A stretch of DNA of 30,898 nucleotides, from positions 1 to 30,898 of the forward strand of contig JBBSUX010000005.1 of NCBI GenBank assembly GCA_038234045.1, written 5' to 3'. Positions 1-7,946 of the stretch are shown piece by piece. The notes below the pieces were generated by a model, which was given only the letters and a program-made list of their open reading frames with translations, was not told the origin of the DNA and searched no databases. Position numbers and translations under genes: made by a program. Source of the DNA: JBBSUX01 sp038234045. Lineage in GTDB: Bacteria > Pseudomonadota > Gammaproteobacteria > Burkholderiales > Burkholderiaceae_C. Each line of letters begins with the position of its first letter. Position 1 is the stretch's first letter.

Positions 1-2
1 GC

Positions 3-479
3 GGCATCTTCAATACCTTTCCGTACACCAGCTTCTCGCAGAATGTTGGCTTGGTCGCTGTGACGGGCGTGAAGAGCCGCTTCGTCTGCGTCGCCGGCGG
101 GGTGATCCTGATCGTGCTGGGTTTGCTGCCCAAGATGGCGGCGCTGGTGGAATCGCTTCCCACTGTGGTGTTGGGCGGTGCCGGCCTCGTGATGTTCGGC
201 ATGGTCGCGGCCACCGGCATCCGTATCCTGGCGGGGGTTGACTTCAAGGGCAACCGCCACAACGCGATGATTGTTGCGATCGCCGTCGGCGTCGGCATGA
301 TCCCCGTGCTGGCGCCGAATTTCAGGCAGTGGATGCCGCATGCGAGTCATCCGCTAATCGAGTCCGGGATCCTGCTGTCATCCGTTGCTGCAGTGCTGCT
401 GAACGTGTTCTTCAACGGCGCCCGGCGTGCAAGCGTCCACGAGGTCGTGCAGGCAGCGCGGCAGGCAGAAGCGCACTGA
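3..479 (+). CDS. NCS2-family nucleobase (purine/xanthine-type) permease, C-terminal part
   Basis: The reading frame is open from the left edge; the first visible residues are GIFNTFPYTSFSQNVGLV, the conserved QNVG region of nucleobase:cation symporter-2 proteins, followed by TGVKSRF. About 158 residues remain, with three to four hydrophobic segments and a short Arg/Glu-rich tail ending in EAH. Members carry uracil, xanthine or urate across the inner membrane with a proton or sodium ion; the motif wording is closer to xanthine/urate carriers than to UraA, but the substrate cannot be fixed from this fragment. The TTG at 51 is internal, not a start, because the conserved motif begins before it. 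The gene is cut by the window edge, not visibly broken. Confidence 0.88.
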   Translation, partial: GIFNTFPYTSFSQNVGLVAVTGVKSRFVCVAGGVILIVLGLLPKMAALVESLPTVVLGGAGLVMFGMVAATGIRILAGVDFKGNRHNAMIVAIAVGVGMIPVLAPNFRQWMPHASHPLIESGILLSSVAAVLLNVFFNGARRASVHEVVQAARQAEAH

Positions 480-493
480 GCTGCTGCACACAA

Positions 494-515
494 AGCCGCT
501 GTCGGCTGAAACCTT
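494..515 (+). terminator. weak hairpin after the permease
   Basis: The bases AGCCG (494-498) and CGGCT (503-507) form a 5-bp stem with a 4-nt loop, 15 bases after the permease stop, followed by a short T-containing stretch. It is a weak candidate for an intrinsic terminator; the stem is short and the T run is only four bases. Confidence 0.3.
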
Positions 516-611
516 TTGCCGATCTGCCGAGCCGGCGCCCCTGCAGACATTGCCCGAATTGCCCGGAGGAATCGTCAGTAAGCGGTAAGCTTTGCGCTGG
601 CTGACCGGCCG

Positions 612-678
612 TTTTGCTACTCTAAGAGTAGCTACTAGCGCTTTCACAATAAGCACTTCGACCTATTTTGATTAATAA
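612..678. repeat. dispersed palindromic repeat, copy A (upstream of maeB)
   Basis: This imperfect palindrome has a centre reading GCGCTTTCACAATAAGCAC (637-655) and arms rich in TAGCTA and TTTTG. The left arm contains a perfect 17-bp palindrome, GCTACTCT-A-AGAGTAGC (616-632), overlapped by the 10-bp palindrome AGTAGCTACT (627-636). It closely matches the element at 25.63 kb, whose centre is GCGCTTTACCCATAAGCGC, and half-copies at 11.64 and 14.86 kb. Because it lies just upstream of maeB it could double as a regulatory site, but the existence of other copies favours a dispersed repeat family. Confidence 0.65.
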
Positions 679-701
679 AAAACAGATTCGGAGCCATGCG
701 C

Positions 702-3014
702 ATGTCCAATGATCTTTCCCCGGCCGAACAAGCGCTTCGGGACGCCGCCCGCGAATACCACCGCTCTCCCACACCCGGCAAGATTTCCGTCACTCCCACC
801 AAGCCGCTGTCCAACCAGCGCGACCTTTCACTGGCCTATTCGCCGGGCGTTGCCTATCCGTGTCTGGACATTCAGGCTGACCCGCAAAAGTCCTACGAAT
901 ACACCTCGCGCGGCAATCTGGTGGGTGTCATCACCAACGGCACGGCGGTGCTTGGGCTCGGCGACATCGGGCCGCTGGCGGGAAAGCCGGTGATGGAAGG
1001 CAAAGGCTGCCTGTTCAAGAAGTTCGCCGGCATCGACGTGTTCGATATCGAGCTCGCCGAGCGCGACCCGGACAAGCTGGTGGAGATCATCGCGGCGATG
1101 GAGCCGACGCTCGGCGGCATCAACCTCGAAGACATCAAGGCACCGGAATGCTTCTACATCGAGCAGGAGCTCTCCAAGCGCCTGAACATTCCGGTGTTCC
1201 ATGACGACCAGCACGGCACGGCGATCATTTCTTCCGCGGCGCTCCTCAACGGCCTGGAGCTGGTCGGCAAGGACATCGGTTCCGTGAAGGTGGCGGTGTC
1301 GGGCGCCGGCGCAGCAGCCATCGCCTGCCTGGATGTGATGGTCGGTCTCGGCGTCAAGCGCGAGAACATCTTCGTGGTCGACTCCAAGGGCGTGATCCAC
1401 GAAGGCCGCGCCGGAACGCTCGACGCCTCCAAGCAACGCTATGTGCAAAAGACCGACGCGCGCACGTTGGCTGACGTGGTCAAGGCAGCCGACGTGTTTC
1501 TCGGCTGCTCGGCGCCGGGCGTGCTCACAGCCGAGATGGTCAAGACCATGGCTGACAAGCCCATCATCCTGGCACTGGCCAACCCTGAACCGGAAATCCG
1601 GCCGGAGCTCGCCAAGGCGGTGCGACCCGATTGCATCATCGCCACCGGCCGCTCGGATTATCCGAATCAGGTCAACAACGTGCTGTGCTTTCCGTATATC
1701 TTCCGCGGCGCGCTCGATTGCGGCGCCACCAAGATCACGGCCGAGATGAAGATCGCCTGCGTGCGCGAGATTGCCGATCTGGCCAAGGCCGAAACCAGCG
1801 ACGAAGTGGCCGCCGCGTATCCGGGTCAGGAGCTCAGCTTCGGCCCGGACTACCTCATCCCCACGCCGTTCGACGCCCGCCTGATCCTCAAGATCGCGCC
1901 GGCTGTCGCACGTGCCGCCGAAGCGTCGGGTGTGGCGACGCGGCCGATCGCCGACTACGCCGCCTACCGCGAGAGCCTCACGCGCTTCGTTTATCAAACC
2001 GGCATGTTCATGCGTCCGGTGTTCGACGCTGCCAAGGCCCGGCCGCAGCGCGTGGCTCTTGCGGAGGGCGAGGACGAGCGCGTGCTGCGCGCCGTGCAGG
2101 TGGCGATTGACGAACAACTGGCAACACCGATCCTGATCGGGCGCCCGGCCGTGATCGAGGCGCGGGTGAAAAAAGCGGGCCTGCGGATCGTGCTGGGCGA
2201 GAACGTGGAATGCGTCAATCCCGAGGACGACCCGCGGTTCCGTCGCTACTGGGAAGCGTATTTCGGCCGCATGGGCCGCAACGGCATCACCGCTGAAGCG
2301 GCCAAGGCAGCAGTGCGCCGCTCCAATACCCTGATCGGCACGCTGATGGTGAGCCTGGGCGATGCGGACGCGCTGCTGTGCGGGCTCGTCGGACGCTATG
2401 ACCATCACCTTCAGCATGTGGCGCAGGTAATCGGGCTGAAGAAGGATGCCGACGGGTTTGCCGGCCTCAATGCATTGATGCTTCCAGGACACACCCTCTT
2501 CATCGCCGACACCTATGTGAACGAGGAGCCCGACGCGCAGCAGCTGGCTCACATCGCGCTGGCGGCGGCCGAAGAAGTGCGCCGTTTCGGCCTGCCACCG
2601 AAAGTGGCTTTCGTCTCGCATTCCAATTACGGCTCATCTACCCGACCGTCAGCCTTGCGCATGCGCAAGGCCTTCGAACTGTTCCGCAAGATGGCGCCCG
2701 ACATCGAGTGCGACGGCGAGATCCACGGCGACGCCGCGCTTTCGCAAACCGTGCGCGAGAGCTCAGGTCTGCCGGACGGCCACCTGACCGGCTCGGCCAA
2801 CATCCTGGTGTGCCCGAACCTGGACGCCGCCAACATTCTCTTCAATGTGCTGAAGACCGTGAGCGGCCACGGCATGACGATCGGCCCGATCCTGCTCGGC
2901 GCCGATGCACCCGTGCACGTGCTGACGCCCTCCTCTACCGTGCGCCGCATCATCAACATGACAGCGCTTGTGGCGGCTCAGGCGGGCGCAGCGCAAGCGC
3001 GCACAAACAGCTGA
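702..3014 (+). CDS. maeB: NADP-type malic enzyme with phosphotransacetylase-like C-terminal domain
   Basis: Oxidative decarboxylation of malate to pyruvate with reduction of NAD(P), in the cytoplasm. The 770-residue product has the malic N-terminal domain (YSPGVAYPC near residue 48, a metal/substrate motif DDQHGTA near 168-174), then an NAD(P)-binding fold with VSGAGAAA near 199, and from about residue 435 a phosphate acetyl/butyryltransferase-like domain beginning near RPVFDAAKARPQRVALAEGEDE. This fusion and length are typical of MaeB, where the C-terminal domain is a regulatory acetyl-CoA sensor and not an active transferase. GGAG at 690-693 is eight bases from ATG 702 but only two from ATG 696, so I prefer 702. 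Cofactor preference (NADP over NAD) is inferred from the family. Long open frames on the opposite strand are codon-bias shadows. Confidence 0.95.
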   Translation: MSNDLSPAEQALRDAAREYHRSPTPGKISVTPTKPLSNQRDLSLAYSPGVAYPCLDIQADPQKSYEYTSRGNLVGVITNGTAVLGLGDIGPLAGKPVMEGKGCLFKKFAGIDVFDIELAERDPDKLVEIIAAMEPTLGGINLEDIKAPECFYIEQELSKRLNIPVFHDDQHGTAIISSAALLNGLELVGKDIGSVKVAVSGAGAAAIACLDVMVGLGVKRENIFVVDSKGVIHEGRAGTLDASKQRYVQKTDARTLADVVKAADVFLGCSAPGVLTAEMVKTMADKPIILALANPEPEIRPELAKAVRPDCIIATGRSDYPNQVNNVLCFPYIFRGALDCGATKITAEMKIACVREIADLAKAETSDEVAAAYPGQELSFGPDYLIPTPFDARLILKIAPAVARAAEASGVATRPIADYAAYRESLTRFVYQTGMFMRPVFDAAKARPQRVALAEGEDERVLRAVQVAIDEQLATPILIGRPAVIEARVKKAGLRIVLGENVECVNPEDDPRFRRYWEAYFGRMGRNGITAEAAKAAVRRSNTLIGTLMVSLGDADALLCGLVGRYDHHLQHVAQVIGLKKDADGFAGLNALMLPGHTLFIADTYVNEEPDAQQLAHIALAAAEEVRRFGLPPKVAFVSHSNYGSSTRPSALRMRKAFELFRKMAPDIECDGEIHGDAALSQTVRESSGLPDGHLTGSANILVCPNLDAANILFNVLKTVSGHGMTIGPILLGADAPVHVLTPSSTVRRIINMTALVAAQAGAAQARTNS

Positions 3015-3234
3015 CGACTAGCGGTTATGCGGCCGGCGCTGCGGACTTCGTCCCGGCACCTGCCGGTTTGTCCGAGGTTCGGGATGAATGATGAATGTTC
3101 TCGATGCGCTTCCATCCCTGCGCATCGCAATGTCAGACGAGGGCGCATCCTCAGCCTGGAATAAGACAGACCGGCTTTGCAATCCTAAGATAGGGGACCA
3201 GCCGCCGCACGGTCGCTGGATCTGGACCCATCGC

Positions 3235-4926
3235 ATGCAAGCTACCGCCACCACCGCCGCCGACAGCACCGCTTTCTCCACCACCACGGATCCCAGCAAT
3301 CATTACGACGTGATCATCGTCGGCTCCGGTCCTGGAGGAGGTTCTGTAGCCCAGCGACTCGCGCCGACAGGAAAACGCATCCTGATCATCGAGCGCGGCA
3401 ACTATCTTCCGCGGAGCCAGGCTAACTGGGATGCACAAACCGTGTTCGTCGATGGCGCCTATCAGGTCGATGAAACCTGGTACGGCAAGGACGGAAGCAG
3501 TTTTAAACCCGGCCTGCATCGCTATGTGGGCGGTAACTCAAAGGTCTATGGCGCAGCGCTTTTTCGCCTGCGGGAGCGAGACTTCGGTGAGCTGGCGCAC
3601 GCGGACGGCATGTCACCGGCGTGGCCGATGAGTTACACCGATTTCGAGCCCTACTACGCGCAAGCTGAAGAATTGTTCTTTGTGCACGGCCAGGCGGGCG
3701 AAGACCCGAACGGGCCTTGGCGCAGCGGTGCCTACACTTATCCTGCGGTGGCACATGAGCCGCGCATCACGCAACTTGCCGAAGACTTCAGGCGGCAGGG
3801 AGCGCACCCCTTTCATTTGCCGCTAGGCATTCTGCTCGACGAGAAAGACGGCCGACCCACGCCCAGCAGCCGCTGCATCCGCTGCGATACCTTCGACGGG
3901 TTTCCGTGCCTGCTCAACGGCAAAGCCGACGCGCAGGTGGTGTGTGTTGATCCGACACTGGCCGCCTGGCCAAACGTGAAGCTGATGACGGATGCCTATG
4001 TCTCGCGCCTTGAGACGGATGCCTCTGGCAAAACCATCACCGCCGTCAACATCGAACACCAGGGTTTGCGCCGCGGCGAAACCTCGCGCATCAGCGCCGA
4101 CCTGGTGGTGCTGGCCTGCGGCGCTCTCAGCACCTCGCTGCTGTTGCTGCGCTCGGCCAACGAGCGCCACCCCAACGGACTTGCCAATGGTTCCGACCAG
4201 GTCGGGCGCAACTACATGCGGCACAACCAGTCGGTTTTGATGGCGGTGGCGAAAGATCCGAATGACACAGTGTTTCAGAAAACGCTGGCGGTGAGCGACT
4301 ACTACTTCGGCTCGGACGACTGGCAATATCCGCTTGGCCTCATTCAGATGTGTGCGAAGACGCATCCTGCGCAAATTCGCGCCGAGGCAATACCCGAATG
4401 GCTGCAATGGCTGCCCGACATGCCTTTCGAGACACTGGCACTGCATTCGATGGATTTCTGGCTTTCCAGCGAGGATCTTCCTCGTGCTGAGAACCGTATC
4501 AGCCTGCGTCAAGATGGCAGCGTGCAGCTCGATCTCACGGAAAACAACATGGAGGCGCACCGGCGGCTTCGCGGCAAGCTCGAAGAACTGCTGAAGCATG
4601 CCAAGGTGCATCCGCACCTGCTGGAGCGCAAGCTTTATTTTGGTCAAAAAATTCCTATCGGAGGCACTGCCCACCAGGCGGGCACCGCACGTTTCGGCAC
4701 CGATCCCCGCACATCGGTGCTCGATCTGAACTGCAAGGCGCACGAACTCGACAACCTCTACGTGGCTGATGCAAGCTTCTTCGTGTCGATCGGCGCGGTG
4801 AACCCGACGCTAACGATCATTGCAAACGCTTTGCGCATTGCCGATCACCTCAAGGAGCGGATGGGCGCGCGCGACCAGGGTAAGGGCGCGTTCGCACAGT
4901 ACCTGGTGCCGGAGCCCGCAGCATGA
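3235..4926 (+). CDS. GMC-family FAD-dependent oxidoreductase
   Basis: Glucose-methanol-choline oxidoreductases use FAD to oxidise an alcohol, often a sugar or polyol. The protein (563 aa from this start) has the dinucleotide motif GSGPGGG at residues 30-36, a Cys-rich stretch SSRCIRCDTFDGFPC typical of sugar-oxidising members, and the catalytic pair His480 (GGTAHQAGTARFG) and Asn523 (VNPTLTI) near the C-terminus. No signal peptide or Tat motif precedes the FAD domain, so it is probably cytoplasmic. The frame is open further upstream, with ATGs at 3088 and 3091 that would add 48-49 residues of unfamily-like, Trp/Pro-rich sequence; I chose ATG 3235 because the family domain begins soon after it, but no clear ribosome-binding site supports it. 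Its stop overlaps the DoxX-like gene start (ATGA). Substrate unknown; the neighbours suggest a sugar or sugar acid. Confidence 0.88.
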   Translation: MQATATTAADSTAFSTTTDPSNHYDVIIVGSGPGGGSVAQRLAPTGKRILIIERGNYLPRSQANWDAQTVFVDGAYQVDETWYGKDGSSFKPGLHRYVGGNSKVYGAALFRLRERDFGELAHADGMSPAWPMSYTDFEPYYAQAEELFFVHGQAGEDPNGPWRSGAYTYPAVAHEPRITQLAEDFRRQGAHPFHLPLGILLDEKDGRPTPSSRCIRCDTFDGFPCLLNGKADAQVVCVDPTLAAWPNVKLMTDAYVSRLETDASGKTITAVNIEHQGLRRGETSRISADLVVLACGALSTSLLLLRSANERHPNGLANGSDQVGRNYMRHNQSVLMAVAKDPNDTVFQKTLAVSDYYFGSDDWQYPLGLIQMCAKTHPAQIRAEAIPEWLQWLPDMPFETLALHSMDFWLSSEDLPRAENRISLRQDGSVQLDLTENNMEAHRRLRGKLEELLKHAKVHPHLLERKLYFGQKIPIGGTAHQAGTARFGTDPRTSVLDLNCKAHELDNLYVADASFFVSIGAVNPTLTIIANALRIADHLKERMGARDQGKGAFAQYLVPEPAA

Positions 4927-5372
4927 ACTTTGCGGCAGAAGCGCATCAGGCCGCTGCGGCGCTGGCGTCTACCGGCGCTGGCTGGCAGGTGCCACTGCTG
5001 GCTCGGATACTGCTGGTGTGGCTCTTTCCTTTCAGCGCAATCGACAAGATGCTGTACTGGAAGGGTGCTCTTGGCCAAGCGCGCTCCAGCGTGTTTCCCG
5101 CGTCTTGGGCTCCCGCGATGCTGGTCTGCGCGATGGCAGCCGAGCTGGTTCTGCCCGTCTGCATCGTTGCCGGCTGGCTCGCTCCCGAGAGCGCTTTGCT
5201 CCTGGCAGCCTACTGTATGGCGACCGCGCTGTTGTTTCATCGTTTCTGGACCTACGGCGACTTCTGGAACAAGGAAGGGAGCAGCAAGGGACGCAGCCAC
5301 TTCTGGGATTTCCTGAAGAACTTCGGCATCGCGGGCGGCTTGCTGCTGATTGCGATCGGTCGGGGTTTCTAA
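4923..5372 (+). CDS. DoxX-like integral membrane protein
   Basis: This 149-residue protein has four hydrophobic segments (roughly residues 23-40, 62-84, 87-105 and 128-146) and the general pattern of the DoxX family: an Arg in the first helix (LLARILLVWLFPFSAIDKM), then a charged cytoplasmic loop with WTYGDFWNKEG. DoxX/DoxD relatives are inner-membrane proteins, some acting with quinone-linked oxidoreductases. The start overlaps the stop of the GMC gene by four bases (ATGA), so the two are very probably translationally coupled. A role as membrane anchor or electron acceptor of the GMC enzyme is my inference; there is no direct proof in the sequence. Confidence 0.72.
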   Translation: MNFAAEAHQAAAALASTGAGWQVPLLARILLVWLFPFSAIDKMLYWKGALGQARSSVFPASWAPAMLVCAMAAELVLPVCIVAGWLAPESALLLAAYCMATALLFHRFWTYGDFWNKEGSSKGRSHFWDFLKNFGIAGGLLLIAIGRGF

Positions 5373-5475
5373 CTGTCAGGCTAAGCGTTAGACATAGCCG
5401 TACACGTAGCTCGGTCATTTCGTCCCTTTGCGGACTTCCTGGTGGCCACAGCCACCGCTCATCAATATGGAGTCA

Positions 5476-5949
5476 ATGATGTCTTCTGATTCATCCAGCA
5501 CCGACGAAAAAGAAAAGCCCCCGGTTACGCACTACTGGCACCTGTGGACCGACAGCCAAGGTATCAGCCACCAGCAGAAATGCGAGCTGGACGAGTTCCA
5601 GAAAAAGCAGGTAGGCGGTGCCGATCCGCAGTGGAACGACGAGCAGGAGCGCTGTGAGGCCACAGTCGTTTTCACCGTCCAGCCGGTGGGATGGGTGGGT
5701 GAATGGCATGAGAACCCTGCTCCCCAGTGGATCATTCCCCTGTCGGGTCGCTGGTTCGTGGAATCGATGGATGGCACGCGCGTGGAAATGGGTGCCGGGG
5801 AGCTGTCGCTCGGCGAAGACCAGAACTGCGCGACCGATGCCCATGGTCGGCACGGCCACCGCTCGGGTGTGATCGGAGATGAACCGGCGCGGTTGATGAC
5901 GATCCAGCTGCACGTTCCACCGGTTCGGGCGCCGGGTCACTTCCACTGA
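5476..5949 (+). CDS. cupin-domain protein
   Basis: A soluble 157-residue protein with a single cupin barrel. The first cupin motif is read as GEWHENPAPQWIIPLSGRW, followed by a glycine turn (MDGTRVEMGAGE) and the second motif around EDQNCATDAHGRHGHRSG, which has the histidines usually used to bind a metal. Cupins of this kind include isomerases, dioxygenases and sugar-binding proteins; no specific reaction can be assigned. ATGs at 5467, 5476 and 5479 are possible; GGAG at 5469-5472 overlaps the first and is three and six bases from the other two, so 5476 or 5479 is the likely start. It follows the DoxX-like gene after about 100 bases and belongs to the same sugar-oxidation cluster by position. 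Confidence 0.72.
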   Translation: MMSSDSSSTDEKEKPPVTHYWHLWTDSQGISHQQKCELDEFQKKQVGGADPQWNDEQERCEATVVFTVQPVGWVGEWHENPAPQWIIPLSGRWFVESMDGTRVEMGAGELSLGEDQNCATDAHGRHGHRSGVIGDEPARLMTIQLHVPPVRAPGHFH

Positions 5950-6031
5950 ACTTTCCCCGAAGCCACCTACCGAACGCATTGCTCATTCCTGGGCCGCGCT
6001 CCAGCACAGCCGAATTGCTCCCCCAAAAAAG

Positions 6032-6940
6032 ATGCCGTCAACTTACGAAATCCTCGACGATGAATTCCGGCCACTCGTGCTGTCGAATGCCTCGCTGGAA
6101 CTTCTAGGCGAAGGCTGCCGGTGGCTGGAAGGCCCCGTCTGGTTCGGCGATCATGATTGCCTGCTGGCAAGCGATCTGCCCAATGACCGAATCATGCGGT
6201 GGACAGAGTCAGGCGGTTTGCAGCCCTGGCGTGAGCAGGTCGGTTTCCAGAATGGTCATGCGCGCGATCGTCAGGGCCGTTTGATAGGCTGCTCCCACAG
6301 GCAGCGCGCTATCACCCGCGTCGAATGGGACGGCAGTGTGACGATGCTTGCGGAGCACTATCACGGCAAACGCCTGAATTCGCCCAACGATGTTGTGGTC
6401 AAGAGCGACGGCAGCATCTGGTTCAGCGACCCGCCTTATGGCATCCAGACCGATTTCGAAGGCGGCAAACAGGAATCGGAACTGCCCGCAACCGTGTATC
6501 GGCTTGACCCGCAGAATAGCGCGCTGGCCGTGGTGTCGGACGACTTCATCGGCCCCAACGGCTTGTGTTTTTCTCCGGATGAAAAGCTGCTTTACATCGC
6601 CGAAACCGGCTTGCACTTTGCGGCCGATCCGGTGCAGCACATCAAGGTTTTCGATGTGACGGAAAACGGGCAGCAATTGCGCAATGGCCGGATCTTCCAC
6701 AAGGTCGAGCCCGGCAATGCCGACGGATTCCGCTGCGACGAATCCGGCCGGATCTGGACAGGCGCTGCCGACGGTGTGCACTGCATCTCGGCCGACGGAC
6801 GCCTGATCGGAAAAATCCACGTTCCGGCCACCGTCGCGAATCTATGTTTCGGTGGACGTGCGCAGAGCCGGCTGTTCCTGTGCGCGGGGGACAAGCTGTA
6901 TGCGGTTTACACCAACACCCGCGGCGCTGTTAAGTTGTGA
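6032..6940 (+). CDS. SMP-30/gluconolactonase-like lactone hydrolase
   Basis: SMP-30/gluconolactonase/LRE proteins are six-bladed beta-propellers that open sugar lactones with one divalent metal. This 302-residue protein has the expected ligands in order: Glu33 in CRWLEGPVW, Asn119 in LNSPNDVVV, the Asn of FIGPNGLCFSPDE, and Asp231 in NADGFRCDESGRIW. No signal peptide is seen, so the activity should be cytoplasmic. Only an A-rich stretch (AAAAAAG) stands before the ATG, so the ribosome-binding site is weak. Placed between a GMC oxidoreductase and a glucose-dehydrogenase-like SDR, it would hydrolyse the lactone either enzyme forms. The exact lactone is not determinable. Confidence 0.88.
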   Translation: MPSTYEILDDEFRPLVLSNASLELLGEGCRWLEGPVWFGDHDCLLASDLPNDRIMRWTESGGLQPWREQVGFQNGHARDRQGRLIGCSHRQRAITRVEWDGSVTMLAEHYHGKRLNSPNDVVVKSDGSIWFSDPPYGIQTDFEGGKQESELPATVYRLDPQNSALAVVSDDFIGPNGLCFSPDEKLLYIAETGLHFAADPVQHIKVFDVTENGQQLRNGRIFHKVEPGNADGFRCDESGRIWTGAADGVHCISADGRLIGKIHVPATVANLCFGGRAQSRLFLCAGDKLYAVYTNTRGAVKL

Positions 6941-6992
6941 TTGCGCCGGTTGATTCAAAGCCGAAGCGGCTCACTCAGGGAAGAAATTGGCC

Positions 6993-7946
6993 ATGACATT
7001 CGATGCACTCGCGCTCTTCGTGCAGCCGGTTCGAAAGATCAACCTTGCGGAAGCCTTTTATCGCGACGCACTCGGTTTCGTGCCGATGGACGCAAATGGC
7101 GATGCGCATGAAGCCGCCCGCGACGTCGCTTCGCAGCTAGGTGAGGCGTGGGGCATCGATCGCACGCCGGATCGCTGGGCCATCCTCGCCGCAGGCGATC
7201 AGCGACTGATGCTGGTGGAGTGCCCAGAACTGCCTCCCGCCGACCCGGATTCGGGTAGCACGGATGTTCGCTTTCAGCACATTGCCGTCGTCGTCGGCGA
7301 TATGGATGCAGCATGGCGTCGGCTGCTGCATTGCTACCCGGATTTGCGCTGCGTGGGTCACGGCGGACCGCAGCAGCTGCCACAGTCTTCAGGGGGCGTG
7401 GCAGCGGTGAAATTTCGCGACATGGATGGACATCCGGTTGAACTGCTGGCCTTCCCTGCCGACCAGCCGCCGGTCTACTGGAAATCTAAAATTTCGCAAA
7501 GTCCGGCAGGAGAGCCGACGCTCGGCATCGATCATTCCGCGATTTCGGTCTCCTCGACCGAGGCCAGCATTCAGTTCTACAAGGGGCAGTTCGGACTGCA
7601 GATTGCAAACCGCCAGACCAATCGCGGGCCTGCTCAAGCACAGCTCGACGGCATCGCTGATCCGGTTGTGGACGTTGTAGCGCTGCATGCGCAAACCCGA
7701 CACACACCGCATCTGGAGCTGCTGGGATACACGCAGCCCCAAGCTGAGACGAACATGGCGCATGCTTCTGCCCGATTGCCACGTACCACTCTGGTATGGA
7801 CCGCTGACTCGTTCGAAGCAGCGGATTCCAAGGAAACCTCCAGCGCACCGGTACGGTGGGAAACCGACCCGGACGGCCATCCACATCTCTGGCTACCGCG
7901 CGCAACAACGACCGGCTTAGCTGCCGAGCCGGAGAATGCAACTTGA
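6993..7946 (+). CDS. two-domain VOC (glyoxalase/dioxygenase-fold) protein
   Basis: This 317-residue protein is built from two vicinal-oxygen-chelate domains. Domain 1 (residues about 3-155) shows FYRDALGF, FQHIAVVVGDMDAAW and HPVELLAFP; domain 2 (about 180-290) shows LGIDHSAISVSSTEASIQFY and TPHLELLGY. The His and Glu in these strands are positioned as VOC metal ligands, though the first-strand His of domain 1 is missing. The family includes glyoxalases, extradiol dioxygenases and resistance proteins; the reaction here is unknown. ATG 6993 is chosen over TTG 6987 because AGGGAAG lies about ten bases upstream. Its stop overlaps the TTG start of the following glycosidase, indicating one transcript. 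Confidence 0.8.
   Translation: MTFDALALFVQPVRKINLAEAFYRDALGFVPMDANGDAHEAARDVASQLGEAWGIDRTPDRWAILAAGDQRLMLVECPELPPADPDSGSTDVRFQHIAVVVGDMDAAWRRLLHCYPDLRCVGHGGPQQLPQSSGGVAAVKFRDMDGHPVELLAFPADQPPVYWKSKISQSPAGEPTLGIDHSAISVSSTEASIQFYKGQFGLQIANRQTNRGPAQAQLDGIADPVVDVVALHAQTRHTPHLELLGYTQPQAETNMAHASARLPRTTLVWTADSFEAADSKETSSAPVRWETDPDGHPHLWLPRATTTGLAAEPENAT

Noticed and set aside
828..2621. Long open frame (597 codons) on the minus strand across maeB
   Set aside because: It is the antisense of a strongly recognisable MaeB; the composition (His/Arg/Ala/Asp-rich) is typical of a shadow frame in GC-rich DNA, with no domain.
7856..7942. Upstream ATG for the GH63-like gene
   Set aside because: Would overlap the VOC coding sequence by about 90 bases; TTG 7943 has a ribosome-binding site and forms a tidy TTGA overlap.
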